Assembly (NCBI RefSeq): GCF_000613345.1
Contig: NZ_BAIS01000007.1
Span: forward strand, 1 to 64,000
DNA length: 64,000 nucleotides
Origin: Prevotella disiens JCM 6334 = ATCC 29426
GTDB lineage: Bacteria; Bacteroidota; Bacteroidia; Bacteroidales; Bacteroidaceae
Direction of reading: 5' to 3'
This document shows, piece after piece, positions 63,653 through 64,000 of this stretch. Every line of letters begins with the position of its first letter. Within the stretch, counting starts at the first letter, position 1. The translations under genes and the position numbers were made by a program. The notes under the pieces are model-generated. The model did no database searches. It was not told the origin of the DNA and was given only the letters and a program-made list of their open reading frames with translations.

Positions 63653-64000
63653 TTATCGTTTAACGAAGAAGTAGCCTATTGAGTGCAAGACTTTGCGTTT
63701 GGCAGAATGGGCATAAATTTGATAAGTACCATTCTTCAAATCTGCAACATTGATTTTCAAATGCTGATTCTTTGTATAATAAACTTTTTTAATGGCATTT
63801 CCTTGCATGGACGTGATAAGATAATAATCTATATCCATGTCTTTCAACCATTCAGGAAGTTCAATTTGTTTCTTTTTCAGTTTTAAAAGTTTGCTTTCTA
63901 CCTTTGCTTTTTTGAAAGAACTTTGCAAGGCTTCGCTCTCATTGCCAAATCTGTCCATTGCTGTAATGGCATAATAATTGTTCCCAGCAGCCTCGTGGAC
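63653..64000 (-). CDS. C-terminal end of a secreted protein with fibronectin-III-like module (runs off window)
   Basis: The frame is open from the stop at 63653 to base 64000, so the N-terminus is outside the window. The visible residues include NNYYAITAMDRFGNESEAL, the closing strand of a fibronectin-III-like module. It ends with a short C-terminal domain (LITSMQGNAIKKVYY, NLKNGTYQIYAHSAKRKVLH-type sequence, with the motif GTYQIYAHS) that resembles Bacteroidetes secretion-sorting tails. GHL10-type glycosyl hydrolases of this group often end this way, but the identity cannot be fixed from this part. The ATG at 63958 is internal. Confidence 0.5.
   Translation of the reverse strand, partial: VHEAAGNNYYAITAMDRFGNESEALQSSFKKAKVESKLLKLKKKQIELPEWLKDMDIDYYLITSMQGNAIKKVYYTKNQHLKINVADLKNGTYQIYAHSAKRKVLHSIGYFFVKR

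Overview
The window is chromosomal DNA of a member of the order Bacteroidales, probably close to Prevotella or Prevotellaceae. Three things support this. Promoters throughout follow the Bacteroidetes pattern, TTG then 19-20 nt then TAnnTTTG. The gene content includes DUF4270, DUF2723, DUF4492 ahead of cydAB, class III fructose-bisphosphatase, a methylmalonyl-CoA decarboxylase-type carboxyltransferase and a fused Nfn/GltD-type oxidoreductase. Start sites also lack Shine-Dalgarno sequences. The species cannot be named from this sequence alone.

Layout: (1) 0-8.3 kb: a partial nucleotidyltransferase, a DUF389 membrane protein, a large DUF2723 glycosyltransferase-like protein, a polysaccharide deacetylase, queG and an outer-membrane beta-barrel. 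(2) 8.8-16.4 kb: clpC, a small ORF/DUF4270/starch-synthase-like cluster divergent from panC-panD, then about 1.1 kb of hairpin repeats. (3) 16.6-20.5 kb: a TolC-HlyD-ABC permease export operon. (4) 20.6-27.4 kb: DUF4492-cydA-cydB (microaerobic respiration) and pflB plus pflA (mixed-acid fermentation). (5) 27.5-32.2 kb: two Sel1-repeat paralogues, an M64 peptidase and ridA. (6) 32.4-38.5 kb: a type II-C CRISPR-Cas locus made of a divergent tracrRNA, cas9 (broken by one base), cas2 and a 27-repeat array. No cas1 is present. (7) 38.7-39.3 kb: an initiator-type tRNA-Met and two candidate non-coding RNAs. (8) 39.5-51.7 kb: ispE, dnaB, mnmE, a uridine phosphorylase, the Nfn/GltD fusion, serS and a biotin-dependent carboxyltransferase operon. 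(9) 52-64 kb: fbp, two glycosyltransferases, lysC, an FtsE-like ATPase, a CarboxypepD-reg/FHA/SPOR gene run, rlmD, an Lrp-type regulator and the end of a further gene.

Nine to ten otherwise ordinary genes (queG, DUF4270, the ABC permease, cas9, mnmE, a small OadG-like gene, fbp, rlmD, probably a 77-aa ORF) carry single-base deletions, twelve or so events in total. In each, adding one base restores a normal-length family member. Nearly all are essential or core genes and every event is a deletion, so the likeliest explanation is residual indel error in a long-read assembly. The break in cas9 should be read in that light.

The intergenic DNA is rich in three repeat families. The first is a GGGGCG...CGTTCC hairpin whose inner stem covaries between copies and whose outer stem has polarised G-U pairs. 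The second is an AT-rich TAGGC/TTTT hairpin near gene ends. The third is a 9-bp tandem repeat (GTCCGACNA type), one copy of which lies in frame inside queG and encodes a Ser-Asp-Gln-rich linker.
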